From contig NZ_CP009247.1 in assembly GCF_001941485.1 (NCBI RefSeq), forward strand, positions 2,418,001 through 2,482,000: a stretch of DNA of 64,000 nt. Reading direction: 5' to 3'. This DNA comes from Corynebacterium frankenforstense DSM 45800 (lineage in GTDB: Bacteria; Actinomycetota; Actinomycetes; Mycobacteriales; Mycobacteriaceae). Of the stretch, positions 49,526-58,108 are shown one piece after another; within the stretch, counting starts at the first letter, position 1, and every line of letters begins with the position of its first letter. Under the pieces are notes generated by a model. It did no database searches and was not told the origin of the DNA. It was given only the letters and a program-made list of their open reading frames with translations. The position numbers were made by a program, and so were the translations under genes.

Positions 49526-50452
49526 TCAGGAGTCGATGAGACCCTGCGCCCAGCCGATGAGCCACTGGTCGGTGGTGGTGCCGGGCACCACGTGCTCGTT
49601 GTAGGCGTAGAGCGCGTGGACGCCGTTGGCCTCCACGAGCTCGCGGGCGCGGCCGAGGGCGTTGCCGACGTCGCGCGGGGCGTCGCAGATGCCGTCGTCC
49701 GGGGCGCAGATGTCCATGGTGCGGTCGTTGAGCTCGCCGAAGCCGCCGACGCGCTCGCCGCGCATCGTCGCGCCCGGCACGATCGGCTGGACCAGCTTGC
49801 TCAGCGGCGCCAGCGCCACCTCGGCGCCCACGCCGGAGACCTGGGTGCCGGGCACCACGCCCACGCCGGGCACGCGCCGGCCGTCGGCGACGACGGCCGC
49901 GCCGCGCACCCGCTCGGCGGGGATGATCCCCTGGCCGGTGCCGATCTCGGCGACGACGTCGCCGACGATGACCGCGCCCTGGGAGAAGCCGGCGAGCACG
50001 AAGTCGGTCTGCGGGCACTGGTCGTGGGTGAGCTTGAGCTCGCCCTTGAGCTTGGCCGTGCCCTCCTGACGGGACTCGTCGTAGCTCATCTCGTGGTCGG
50101 CGTTGATGTTGCGGAACTGCGCGGTGTACGGCAGCGTCCACACCTTGACCTGGTCCTCGGGGTAGCGCTCCTGCAGGGGCGCGGAGACCTTGAGCATGAA
50201 GGACTCCGGGTTGGCCTGCGGGTGGATCGGGTCGTCGTCCGGGGCCGACTCCCAGGTGCCGGGCGCGGAGATGAACTCCACCGCCGGGCACCAGTCGGGC
50301 TGGCCGGGCGTGTCGCCCTCGCCGAGGGTCTCCGTGGGCTGCGGGCCGGTCCCCGGCCCGTCGGCCTCACGGGTGTTCTGCCACCGCACCACCCCGGCGC
50401 CGATGAGCAGCACCACGGCGATGACGGCGATGACCGTCAGAGTCTTTCTCAT
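49526..50452 (-). CDS. Cutinase-family envelope lipase (Rv3802c-like)
   Basis: The 308-residue protein has one N-terminal membrane/signal segment (TLTVIAVIAVVLLIGAGVV), then a cutinase/alpha-beta hydrolase with nucleophile elbow LAGFSQGAVIVGDV, catalytic Asp region APDDGICDAP and His in AYNEHVVPGTT. Cysteines DWCPAV, HDQCPQ, DICAPDDGICD probably form disulfides. M. tuberculosis Rv3802c, in the same locus, is an essential envelope phospholipase/thioesterase linked to mycolate metabolism. The start is 3 nt after the DUF732 lipoprotein gene, so the two form an operon upstream of fadD32. Confidence 0.88.
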   Translation of the reverse strand: MRKTLTVIAVIAVVLLIGAGVVRWQNTREADGPGTGPQPTETLGEGDTPGQPDWCPAVEFISAPGTWESAPDDDPIHPQANPESFMLKVSAPLQERYPEDQVKVWTLPYTAQFRNINADHEMSYDESRQEGTAKLKGELKLTHDQCPQTDFVLAGFSQGAVIVGDVVAEIGTGQGIIPAERVRGAAVVADGRRVPGVGVVPGTQVSGVGAEVALAPLSKLVQPIVPGATMRGERVGGFGELNDRTMDICAPDDGICDAPRDVGNALGRARELVEANGVHALYAYNEHVVPGTTTDQWLIGWAQGLIDS

Positions 50453-50455
50453 GGG

Positions 50456-51013
50456 TCAGCAGTATTCCGCACGCGCGGTGTCGACGAGTAACTGCGCAGC
50501 GTCCTGCTGGTCCAGGTCGGTCTTTTTCTGCTCGACGAGCTGGCCGGCCACGGCCTCGGCCGTCACCCGGCCGCCGTCCTCGTTGTCCTCGGCGCAGACG
50601 GTGCGCGCCAGCCCGACGAGCTGGTCGGCGTCGTCGGCGGTGCGGATGCCCTTCTCGTCGAGGGCCTTCAGGTAGTCGCCCTCGGCCGGGTCGGCGGCGG
50701 GCGCCCCGCTGGGCACCTCGTCGACCTCACGGGCGCCGAGGTCGCCCTCGGCCTCGTCGCCGCCGCGGTGGGACCCGGACTTCTGCGACGTCGTCTCCGA
50801 CGCGCCGTCCTTGTCCTTGTCCTTGTCGTTCTTGTCCTTGTCGTTCTTGTCCTTGTCGCCGTTGTCGGTCGCGGAGGTCGAGGCCTCCGGGGCACCGGTG
50901 GCGTCGGAGTGCTCGACGGTGGCCTCGCCGCCGCAGGCGGCGAGGGTCAGGCAACCGGCGGCGCACAGGGCCGCAAACGTGCGGCGCGCGGGCTTCGTCA
51001 ATCGTAGGGACAC
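50456..51013 (-). CDS. DUF732-type lipoprotein with Asp-Lys repeat
   Basis: The 185-residue protein begins with a signal peptide and lipobox (CLTLAACGG), then a low-complexity spacer, with DKDKNDKDKNDK repeats at about 55-70, and a C-terminal DUF732 domain in which TVCAED and the final AEYC supply the conserved cysteine pair. GTG 51013 has AGGAGG 7 nt upstream and lies 2 nt after the cop1 stop, so it is cotranscribed with it and with the downstream lipase. Its function is unknown; outer-surface location is inferred. Confidence 0.82.
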   Translation of the reverse strand: MSLRLTKPARRTFAALCAAGCLTLAACGGEATVEHSDATGAPEASTSATDNGDKDKNDKDKNDKDKDKDGASETTSQKSGSHRGGDEAEGDLGAREVDEVPSGAPAADPAEGDYLKALDEKGIRTADDADQLVGLARTVCAEDNEDGGRVTAEAVAGQLVEQKKTDLDQQDAAQLLVDTARAEYC

Positions 51014-51015
51014 GC

Positions 51016-52935
51016 TCAGTCCTCCTTGACCACGCCGTTGGACTGCGAGATCCGGCCGTGCTCGAAGGAGACGGACTCGCCGCCGCCGGGCAGGTTCTTG
51101 TGGTCCTCGGTCGGGTAGCCGTACTTGCCCTGCTCCCACTGGTGCTTGCCCCAGGCGTCGAAGATGCCGCCGTAGCGGATGAAGTGGGCGCCGGTGTCCG
51201 GCGACCAGTAGATGTTGCCGTTCTCGAACTCCTGGAAGGCGCCGCCCTTGATCAGGTACTCGTTGCTCTTCGGGAAGCCCAGCTCGCTGCCCGGGCCGTC
51301 CATCTCGCCGTACTTCTTCGCGATCAGGCCGCGCACCCAGTAGTTCTTGCCGGCCTTGTCGCGCACGAGGTAGCCGCCCTGGAAGGCCTGGATGATGCCG
51401 CCGTCGCGCTCGACCGGCTCACCGGTCGGGTAGCCCAGGTCACCCTTCTCGTAGCCGGTGGTGCCCCAGTGGCGGAACATGTCGCCCGGGATGGCGTGGG
51501 CGCCGGTCTCGGGGGTCCAGTAGATCGAGCCGTGCTCGAAGTGGACGAAGCGGCCCACCCCGTCCGGGGCCGTGAGCTCGCCGGTCTTGGGGAAGCCCAG
51601 CCAGGAGTTCGCACCGCCGAGCTCGGCGTAGCGGGCGTTGATCGCGCCGAAGAGGGCGTGGGCGCCGGTGTCCGGGGACCAGTAGGCGGTGCCGCCGCGG
51701 AAGTCCTGGGCCTTGCCGCCCTCGCCGGCGTCGTACTCGTTGTTCACGCAGGAGCCGATCACGCCGCCGCGGGTGGCCTCGGCGATGGCGCCGACGGGGG
51801 CGCAGTCCGCGCCGCGGCCCTCCTCCGGCACGCCGAGGGTCTCGGCGATGTAGGGCCAGGCCTGGGTCATCTCGAACTGCCAGTACTCCCAGGAGTGCAC
51901 GCCGGAGGGGCGGAAGTGCACGACCGGCTCCACGCCGGCGGCCTTGGCGCGGTTGACGAAGGTCTCGCTGGTCATGCGCGAGATGACCTCGAGGCCCATG
52001 CCGGCCAGGTTGCCCTGGGCGCGGCCCAGCGCGTCCTCCTTGCCGCTGCCTGCGGAGACGTAGACGGTCTTGCCCTTCAGGGCCTCGATGCCCAGCTTCG
52101 GGTCGTGGTCGATCCAGGCCTGGGAGCCGTCCGGGCCCCACATGGCGGTGGTGTTGTAGCCGCCGGCGTCGGTCTGGGCGGCGCGGATGGCCGTGGGCAT
52201 GCCCGGGCTGGTGGTGTCCAGGTAGCCGGAGAAGGAGCCGACGAACTTGAACATCTCCGGGTTGCGCTCGGCCAGGTTGACCGCCGCGGTGCCGCCCATG
52301 GAGATGCCGACCACGGCGCGCTCGCCGTTGGAGCGGTAGCCGTTGCGCAGCACCGGGATCAGCTCGTCGATGAGGAAGGTCTCCCACATGTAGTGCTTGC
52401 CGTTGTCCGGCTCCAGCCAGTCGGAGTAGAAGGAGGACTCGCCGCCGACGGGCAGGATCACGTTGACGTTCTTGTCCGCGTAGAACTGCTCGATGTTGGT
52501 GTCGATGGTCCAGCCGCTGTGGTCCTCGCGGGCGCGCAGGCCGTCGAGCGCCCAGACCTCCGGGAAGGTGGCCTCGGGGTTGGTGTGCCAGTCGCGGGCC
52601 AGCAGCATCTGGACCTGGATCGGCTTGTCCGGCATGGCGGCGGACTTGATGTAGATCGCGATGCGGCGGTTGGTCAGCCAGTCGACGTGGTCGATCGAGA
52701 CGCCCTCGGGCAGCCCCTCGATCTGCGGGTACTCCGTGCGCACCGGGGAGCGCTCCGGCTCGCCGCCGCTCGGCGCGATGGAGTCGGTCAGGCTGCTGCC
52801 GCTGGAACCGGGGATCGCGGACTGCGCACCCGCCACGGGGGCGAGAGCGGCCGCGGTCGCCAGGCTCACCGGGATGGCGGTGGCGGCGAGGAAGAGGGAA
52901 CGTCGCCAGGAGGCGCGGTGGAGCTTGTCACGCAT
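51016..52935 (-). CDS. cop1: Trehalose corynomycolyl transferase with LGFP repeats (Cop1/PS1-like)
   Basis: The enzyme moves mycolates between trehalose molecules or onto arabinogalactan outside the cell. The 639-residue protein has a signal peptide (cleaved near VAGAQS), an antigen-85-type esterase domain (about 60-380; nucleophile in [15 protein letters not shown], His in [11 protein letters not shown]) and about four LGFP repeats after residue 410 (for example [10 protein letters not shown] and LGYPTGEPV), which bind the wall. The layout is that of C. glutamicum Cop1 (PS1, about 657 residues). ATG 52935 has AAGGA. The DUF732 gene follows directly. Confidence 0.94.
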   Translation of the reverse strand: MRDKLHRASWRRSLFLAATAIPVSLATAAALAPVAGAQSAIPGSSGSSLTDSIAPSGGEPERSPVRTEYPQIEGLPEGVSIDHVDWLTNRRIAIYIKSAAMPDKPIQVQMLLARDWHTNPEATFPEVWALDGLRAREDHSGWTIDTNIEQFYADKNVNVILPVGGESSFYSDWLEPDNGKHYMWETFLIDELIPVLRNGYRSNGERAVVGISMGGTAAVNLAERNPEMFKFVGSFSGYLDTTSPGMPTAIRAAQTDAGGYNTTAMWGPDGSQAWIDHDPKLGIEALKGKTVYVSAGSGKEDALGRAQGNLAGMGLEVISRMTSETFVNRAKAAGVEPVVHFRPSGVHSWEYWQFEMTQAWPYIAETLGVPEEGRGADCAPVGAIAEATRGGVIGSCVNNEYDAGEGGKAQDFRGGTAYWSPDTGAHALFGAINARYAELGGANSWLGFPKTGELTAPDGVGRFVHFEHGSIYWTPETGAHAIPGDMFRHWGTTGYEKGDLGYPTGEPVERDGGIIQAFQGGYLVRDKAGKNYWVRGLIAKKYGEMDGPGSELGFPKSNEYLIKGGAFQEFENGNIYWSPDTGAHFIRYGGIFDAWGKHQWEQGKYGYPTEDHKNLPGGGESVSFEHGRISQSNGVVKED

Positions 52936-53108
52936 GAGCTGTCCTTAAAGTGTCTTTCGCTGGTGTCCGCTTGGGTGGTCTGCCCCGTGCGCGGGCGTGC
53001 GCGCACGTCGACTCGCGACCCGTCGTGGCGGTGCGGCCCCGGAGGTTCCCCTCCTCCGGGACGTCGCCTGTCCGGATCCGGGTCAGGGCCCGGTCCGCTA
53101 GGTCGCCA

Positions 53109-53129
53109 TCAAGTTTAAGTACAACTTGA
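53109..53129. promoter_or_regulatory. 21-bp palindrome upstream of cop1
   Basis: TCAAGTT (53109-53115) and AACTTGA (53123-53129) are perfect inverted arms around a 7-base spacer TAAGTAC. It lies 174 bp upstream of cop1, in the only AT-rich patch there, and looks like the binding site of a dimeric repressor or MarR/TetR-type regulator. The regulator is unknown. Confidence 0.5.
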
Positions 53130-53198
53130 GAGTTTGGGAAGTGACACGCGGAGGAAACCGCAAGAACTTCTGCATGCGAAAGGCGCCGGCACGCGAAA

Positions 53199-53229
53199 GG
53201 CGCCGCCGCCCCGGGGGGACGACGGCGCC
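53199..53229 (-). terminator. Terminator after cmtA
   Basis: GGCGCCG (53199-53205) and CGGCGCC (53223-53229) form a stem with GC-rich loop, followed on the minus strand by TTTCGC. It lies about 40 bp after the cmtA stop. Confidence 0.6.
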
Positions 53230-53267
53230 TGGGCACCGGCGGCGGACGGCGGAGCCGCCCGGCGCGG

Positions 53268-54296
53268 TCAGTGCGCGTTCATGACGTCGAGCACGCGGCC
53301 CTTCGTCTTGTTCATCTGGTCGCCGAAGTTGGCCCAGTTGTGCAGGCCGGTCTCCGGGTAGTCCGCGGTGAAGTTGATGCCCTGGGCACGGGCCTTGGCG
53401 TCCCACGCCTGGGTGGACACGCGCGAGGCGGCCTCGAGCGCGGCGCCGGAGGCCTGGTGCTCCGGCAGGTAGCCGGCGTCCTGCGGGCCGGCGACACCGG
53501 TGGCGGCGGAGATGTAGACGTCCGTGTTACGCAGGCCCTCCATGTTCAGGAACGGGTCGTTCTCGAAGCGGCGGGGGCTGAGCACCGAGCCGTACATGTT
53601 GTTCAGGTTGTACAGACCGGCGTCGAGCAGCGCGGCGCGCATCATGGTCTGCCAACCCGGCATCGTGGTGGTCAGGTAGCCGGAGAAGGACAGGGCCTGG
53701 CGGTACTGCTGCGGGTGCTTGGCGGCGAGGGTCAGCGCGGCGGTGCCGCCCATCGACAGACCCAGGATCGAGTTGTTGTCGCGGGCCACGCCGAAGTTGC
53801 CCTCGAGGTAGGCCGGCAGCTCGGAGGTCAGGAAGGTCTCCCACTGGTAGTTGACCGGGTTCTCCAGGTCGTAGGTGGCCGGGCCGTTCCAGTCCGCGTA
53901 GAAGGAGGCCGCGCCGCCGACCGGCATCACGAGGGTGATGTTGCTGTCCGCGTAGGTCGCGGCGGCGTTGGTGTCCACCAGCCAGGCGTTGGAGACCTCG
54001 GTGGCGCGCAGGCCGTCGAGCATGTAGAGGCCGGCGTTGCCGCCGCGGCCGGAGGGCTGGATCTGGACGGCGATGTTGCGGCCCATCGCGTCGGACCAGA
54101 CGTCACAGCGCTGGACCCAGAAGCCCACGCCGTCCCAGTCGCAGGTGCCGGTGGCGTCCGGGCGCAGCCAGTCACGGTTGCCCTGGGCCTGGGCGACGCC
54201 GCCCCCGGCGACCATGAGACCGGCCGCCGTGGCGAGCGCGGCGACGCCGGCGACGGTCTTGCGACCGGCGTGGCGCAGAGTGCTCAGTACAGACAT
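53268..54296 (-). CDS. cmtA: Trehalose corynomycolyl transferase, single-domain (CmtA/CmtB type)
   Basis: The 342-residue protein has a signal peptide (cleaved after VAQAQ) and one antigen-85-type domain without LGFP repeats. The nucleophile Ser is in ILGLSMGGTAALTLA, the Glu/Asp region around ALSFSGYLTTT, and the catalytic His in ETGLHNWANFGDQM. It transfers mycolates among trehalose or to arabinogalactan and complements Cop1. ATG 54296 has AAGGAG upstream. A -10 TATACT lies 170 bp before the start. The A/B subtype is assigned only by neighbourhood. Confidence 0.9.
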   Translation of the reverse strand: MSVLSTLRHAGRKTVAGVAALATAAGLMVAGGGVAQAQGNRDWLRPDATGTCDWDGVGFWVQRCDVWSDAMGRNIAVQIQPSGRGGNAGLYMLDGLRATEVSNAWLVDTNAAATYADSNITLVMPVGGAASFYADWNGPATYDLENPVNYQWETFLTSELPAYLEGNFGVARDNNSILGLSMGGTAALTLAAKHPQQYRQALSFSGYLTTTMPGWQTMMRAALLDAGLYNLNNMYGSVLSPRRFENDPFLNMEGLRNTDVYISAATGVAGPQDAGYLPEHQASGAALEAASRVSTQAWDAKARAQGINFTADYPETGLHNWANFGDQMNKTKGRVLDVMNAH

Positions 54297-54467
54297 TCTG
54301 GGATTCTCCTTGGTTCGGCGATCCGCCCTCGATCGGCGGCGGGAACCCGACTGGTGCCGGGCGTCCCCCGCTCCATCGGCGGAACTCGGTGCGGTGTTAC
54401 ACGTGGCTGAGCCCCGCGGCCTGGCGCGCCGGGTGACCGGCGCCGGCCGGGGGATTGTTTGGTTGGC

Positions 54468-54473
54468 AGTATA
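54468..54473 (-). promoter_or_regulatory. -10 of the cmtA promoter (TATACT)
   Basis: On the minus strand TATACT is a near-perfect -10, and TTTTCT lies 17 bases upstream as a weak -35. It would give a leader of about 165 nt before the cmtA ATG. The region 54480-54550 is AT-rich, as strong corynebacterial promoters are. Confidence 0.6.
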
Positions 54474-54588
54474 GGGCAGCTCCCAGCACGAGAAAAGTTG
54501 AATTTTATCTTCCCGTGACCGTTTTGTGACTTAACCAGGGGGTTACCCGTACCGGCGCGCCGCTTTCCGACGCCGCGCGGGGCGCGCT

Positions 54589-56583
54589 TCAGCGCGCCCA
54601 GCGAGCGGCCATCGGGTCACCGTCGGTGTGTACCTCGACCGGCCACGCGACCCGCGGCCGCTCCCCTGCGGCAGCGTCGGGGAGCCCGGCGGCGGCGTCG
54701 GAGCCGACGTCGAGGTAGGTCCGCGGGTCGGGGTCGAGCTGCAGCGTGCGCCCGCCGGTCAGTGCGAAGCGGACGTTGGCCCGGAAGCGCTGCGCGCTCA
54801 TCGGCTCGCGGTAGGAGGCGAGCAGCTCCGCGATCTCCGCGTCGCGCAGGGCCGCGCGCGCGGCGCGGGTCTCGTCGGCGTCGACGAAGTGCGGCAGGAT
54901 CTCCAGGTCCGCCCCGCCGTCGGCGAGCTGCCACTCCGCCGGGAGGTACTTGTCGTGGCCCACGCGCCCCTCGGGGATCTCCGGCTGACGCGCCGCCAGC
55001 GGCGTGGCCAGGCCCACCGTGTCGAGCACGCGCACGTCCAACGGGACATTCATGCTGGTCATCCCGAGGTTGAGCATGTAGAGCGTCGTCGGGGCCCCGG
55101 CCAGGTCCCGCGGCGTGCCGTCCGCGCCGTCGGTGCGCGGGACGGTGACCCAGTCGTAGCCGCGGCCCCCGTCCACCGTGATCTGCATGACCTGCGCGTC
55201 ATTTTCGCTGCGGGCCTCGGCGACCGCCCCAGGGAAGCCCTGCATCGAGCCGATGGCCAGGAAGTCCTCCGCGCACCGCGGCGGGTCACCCGGCTCGCGG
55301 CCCGAGACGGTGGTCCAGAAGGCGCGTTCGTCGACGATCTCGAGCTCCCCGTCCGCCTCCGGGAGCTCCCAACGGTGACCCGCGAGCACGACGACGAGCG
55401 CCCAGACGGCGAGGCCCGTGCAGGCCAGTCCGGTGGCGAGCACGCCGAGCCGGTCCGGGCGGTCCCGGTCGAGGACGGGGACGACGGCCACGGGCAGCAG
55501 CGCGGCGAAGAGCGGCAGCAGCCACATCCGGCCGTGCATGAAGTCGCCGCCGACGCGCAGCACATAGGCACCGTGCAGCGCCGCGCACGCGAGCACCACA
55601 CCGACGGCGACGGCCGGGCGGCGCGCGGCGGCGCGCCGCGCCCACGCCGCACGGACACCGCGGGCGGGGACCGACGCGGCGTCGGCAATTTCACGCCGGC
55701 CGCGCGCCCGTACGGCGAACCAGGCGCCGAGGGCGATGAGCACCAGCGCCGGCAGCCACAGCTGGTAGGCGACGATGAAGTCGCGGGCGTAGTCGAGGCC
55801 GGAGCCCCAGTCGGAGCCCGAGGCGCTCTTGGCCACGGCCGTGTGCGGGGTGAGCAGGCCGTAGTAACCCATGCGGAAGATCTGGTAGGCCACCGGCAGC
55901 GGCAACCCGCAGGCCAGCACGAGCAGCACGCGGCGCCAGTTCGCGGCGGCGATCAGGAGCAGCAGGCCGACCACGCCGCCGTAGAGGGCGAGCTCGGGGC
56001 GCACCAGCCAGCTCAGCCCCGCCCAGCAGGCGAGCACGCCGACCAGGCGCGCGGACGCCCCGGCGCGGGTGGCCCAGCGGGCGAGCAGCCACCACAGCAC
56101 GCCGAGCCAGGCCAACGAGAGACCCCACTCGAGGCCGGAGGTGGCGAAGTCGCGGGCCGGCGGCAGCGCGAGGTAGACCACGAGGCCGGCGGGGACGAGC
56201 ACGAGACCGGCACGGCCGGCGCCGGCGCCGCGGTACATCCGAGCGGCGCCGAGGGCGGCGAAGAGGACGCCTAGGACCGTCAGCGCGAGCGCGAGGGCGG
56301 TGGCGACGCGCTCGAGGCGCCAGTCGGTGACCTCGGCGCCGGCCCAGATGAGGTACTGCCACAGCACCGAGGTGTTGGTCTCCACCCGCTCGCCGGCGTT
56401 GAAGACCGGCCCGTTGCCGGCCATGAGGTTGCGCACCGTGCGCAGGACGATGAGGCCGTCGTCGCTCATCCAGCGCCGGACGTACCCGCCCCAGAACATC
56501 AGCGCGGCGGCGAGCACGCCGGAGGCGGTCGCCGTCGCGGCGGTCAGCGGGACCGCGGTGCGCCGGCCCGGACGGTGCTTCAC
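54589..56583 (-). CDS. aftB: Terminal beta-(1->2)-arabinofuranosyltransferase AftB
   Basis: AftB adds the final beta-(1->2) arabinofuranose to arabinan using decaprenyl-phospho-arabinose. The 664-residue GT-C protein has about ten membrane helices (to ~residue 420) with the acidic first loop RRWMSDDGLIVLRTVRN, and a periplasmic C-terminal part with LGMTSMNVPLDV and GVATP-like strands. GTG 56583 overlaps the ubiA stop as GTGA. The family, the neighbours and the length match the mycobacterial Rv3805c gene. Confidence 0.92.
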   Translation of the reverse strand: MKHRPGRRTAVPLTAATATASGVLAAALMFWGGYVRRWMSDDGLIVLRTVRNLMAGNGPVFNAGERVETNTSVLWQYLIWAGAEVTDWRLERVATALALALTVLGVLFAALGAARMYRGAGAGRAGLVLVPAGLVVYLALPPARDFATSGLEWGLSLAWLGVLWWLLARWATRAGASARLVGVLACWAGLSWLVRPELALYGGVVGLLLLIAAANWRRVLLVLACGLPLPVAYQIFRMGYYGLLTPHTAVAKSASGSDWGSGLDYARDFIVAYQLWLPALVLIALGAWFAVRARGRREIADAASVPARGVRAAWARRAAARRPAVAVGVVLACAALHGAYVLRVGGDFMHGRMWLLPLFAALLPVAVVPVLDRDRPDRLGVLATGLACTGLAVWALVVVLAGHRWELPEADGELEIVDERAFWTTVSGREPGDPPRCAEDFLAIGSMQGFPGAVAEARSENDAQVMQITVDGGRGYDWVTVPRTDGADGTPRDLAGAPTTLYMLNLGMTSMNVPLDVRVLDTVGLATPLAARQPEIPEGRVGHDKYLPAEWQLADGGADLEILPHFVDADETRAARAALRDAEIAELLASYREPMSAQRFRANVRFALTGGRTLQLDPDPRTYLDVGSDAAAGLPDAAAGERPRVAWPVEVHTDGDPMAARWAR

Positions 56584-57563
56584 AGTGCGGGGACGAGGTA
56601 GACGGCAACGGCCATGCACGCGATCCAGGCCAGCGCCAGGGTCTGCAGCACGCGGTCGGTCAGCGCCAGCTCGTCGGGCGCGCCGCCGTCACCGCGGTCG
56701 ACGTCCGCGGCGTAACGCAGGATCGCGATGGTGAACGGCACCATCGAGACCTGGTACCAGATGCCGGCGGCCCCGGAGGCCTGCCCGGCCATCTCGAAGC
56801 CCCACAGCGAGTAGGCGATGACCACGGCGGTGGCGGCCAGCGTCCACACGAAGCGCAGGTAGGTCGGGGTGTAGCCCTGCAAGGCCTTGCGGATCTTGGC
56901 GCCGGTGCGCTCGGAGAGCAGCAGCTCGGAGTAGCGCTTGCCCGAGGCCATGAACAGCGAGCCGAACGCCATGACCAGCAGGAACCACTGCGACAGCGAG
57001 ATGCCCGCGGCCACACCACCGGCCATCGCGCGCAGCATGAACCCGGAGGAGACCAGCGCGATGTCGATGACGGGCTGGTGCTTCCAGCCGAAGCAGTAGC
57101 CCAGCTGCAGGCCGATGTAGACGGCGACGACCAGGGCCAGCTGCGCGCCCGCCGTGGCGAGGAAGGACAGGCCCACCGCGCCGACGATCAGGACGACGGC
57201 CATCGCGTACGCCAGGCCGACCGGCAGGACGCCGGCGGCGATCGGGCGGAAACGCTTGGTCGGGTGGGCGCGGTCGGCCTCGACGTCGCGGGCGTCGTTG
57301 ATCAGGTAGATCGACGAGGCCGCCAGGCAGAAGACGACGAAGGCCAGGGCGACGTCCGCGAGGGTGCGCGGGTCGGTCAGGGCGTCCGCGCCGGCGGCCG
57401 CGGGGGCGGCGACGACGAGGACGTTCTTGACCCACTGCTTCGGGCGCAGCGCCTTGACCATGCCCTCGGCGAGGTTGCGCGGGGGCCGGCGCTTCTTCCT
57501 GGTGTCGACGCCCTCGGTGTGGGGCTCGGAGTCGAAGATCCGCTGCTCTGGCTGATGTGTCAC
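56580..57563 (-). CDS. ubiA: Decaprenyl-phosphate phosphoribosyltransferase (UbiA family)
   Basis: The enzyme joins decaprenyl phosphate and PRPP to give decaprenyl-phospho-5-phosphoribose, the first step to the arabinose donor. The 327-residue protein has nine membrane helices and the two Asp-rich loops of the UbiA superfamily: LINDARDVEADRAHPTKRF, quoted as NDxxDxxxD, and a second loop at SGKRYSELL (SGKR-Y). GTG 57563 overlaps the PAP2 stop as GTGA. The N-terminal 30 residues are charged and cytoplasmic. Confidence 0.93.
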   Translation of the reverse strand: MTHQPEQRIFDSEPHTEGVDTRKKRRPPRNLAEGMVKALRPKQWVKNVLVVAAPAAAGADALTDPRTLADVALAFVVFCLAASSIYLINDARDVEADRAHPTKRFRPIAAGVLPVGLAYAMAVVLIVGAVGLSFLATAGAQLALVVAVYIGLQLGYCFGWKHQPVIDIALVSSGFMLRAMAGGVAAGISLSQWFLLVMAFGSLFMASGKRYSELLLSERTGAKIRKALQGYTPTYLRFVWTLAATAVVIAYSLWGFEMAGQASGAAGIWYQVSMVPFTIAILRYAADVDRGDGGAPDELALTDRVLQTLALAWIACMAVAVYLVPAL

Positions 57564-58108
57564 CTTGTCCGTGCCTTCCTGTCGGCTTGTGCGTCGACGG
57601 CGCTGACCGCCTTGGCGGTCGCCGCCCCGATCGCGGCCCCGACGGCCGTGTCGACGGGGAAGTGCACGCCGAGCACCATGCGCGAGACCATCATCACGGG
57701 CACGCCGAGAAGCGGCAACCGGTTGCCGGTCAGCTCGGCGACCGAGACGAGCGCCGCGGTGGTCGAGGTGGCGTGCGAGGAGGGGAACGACAGTTTAGAG
57801 GGGGTGCCCACGCCGACGGAAATCCGCGGGTCGTCCGGGCGCGGCCGGCGCACGACGCGCTTGAGCGCGACGCTGGCGGCGTGCGCGAGGAAGGCCGAGG
57901 CCCCCACGCGCAGCCAGGCGCGGCGGCGCGGCGCGTCGAGGGCGGCGCCGGCGGCCGAGAGCCCCAGCCAGCCGAGCGCGTGCTCGCCGAAGTGGGAGAG
58001 CCCGCGGGCGGTGGGCAGCACGCCGGGGACGTCGGCCACGGCCCCCTGCAGGGCGACCAGGGCGTCGCTCTCGCGGGCGCGCAGCTTCTTCAGGTCGATC
58101 AGGCTCAC
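57560..58108 (-). CDS. PAP2 phosphatase (decaprenylphosphoryl-5-phosphoribose phosphatase)
   Basis: The 182-residue PAP2 protein should remove the 5-phosphate from decaprenyl-phosphoribose before epimerisation to the arabinose donor (Rv3807c role). Motifs are complete: C1 LKRVVRRPRPDDP, C2 FPSSHATSTT (PSSH variant of PSGH) and C3 SRMVLGVHFPVD. There are about four membrane segments. GTG 58108 overlaps the glfT2 stop as GTGA, and the stop overlaps ubiA, so it is translated as part of the chain. The substrate is inferred from the locus. Confidence 0.9.
   Translation of the reverse strand: MSLIDLKKLRARESDALVALQGAVADVPGVLPTARGLSHFGEHALGWLGLSAAGAALDAPRRRAWLRVGASAFLAHAASVALKRVVRRPRPDDPRISVGVGTPSKLSFPSSHATSTTAALVSVAELTGNRLPLLGVPVMMVSRMVLGVHFPVDTAVGAAIGAATAKAVSAVDAQADRKARTR

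Larger units (their letters stand above)
52936..53267. other. 332-bp interval between cop1 and cmtA
   Basis: No credible gene. It holds the cmtA-side terminator (53199-53229), a 21-bp palindrome (53109-53129) and GC-rich sequence that should be the cop1 5' leader and promoter. A short direct repeat GCGAAAGGCGCCG occurs at about 53176 and 53193. Confidence 0.7.

Noticed and set aside
47429..50491. 1020-codon plus-strand frame opposite fadD32 and the lipase
   Set aside because: Antisense shadow; crosses a real intergenic region without a start signal.
53176..53205. Short CRISPR-like repeats GCGAAAGGCGCCG
   Set aside because: Only two copies with almost no spacer; part of a terminator region. 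No cas genes in the window.
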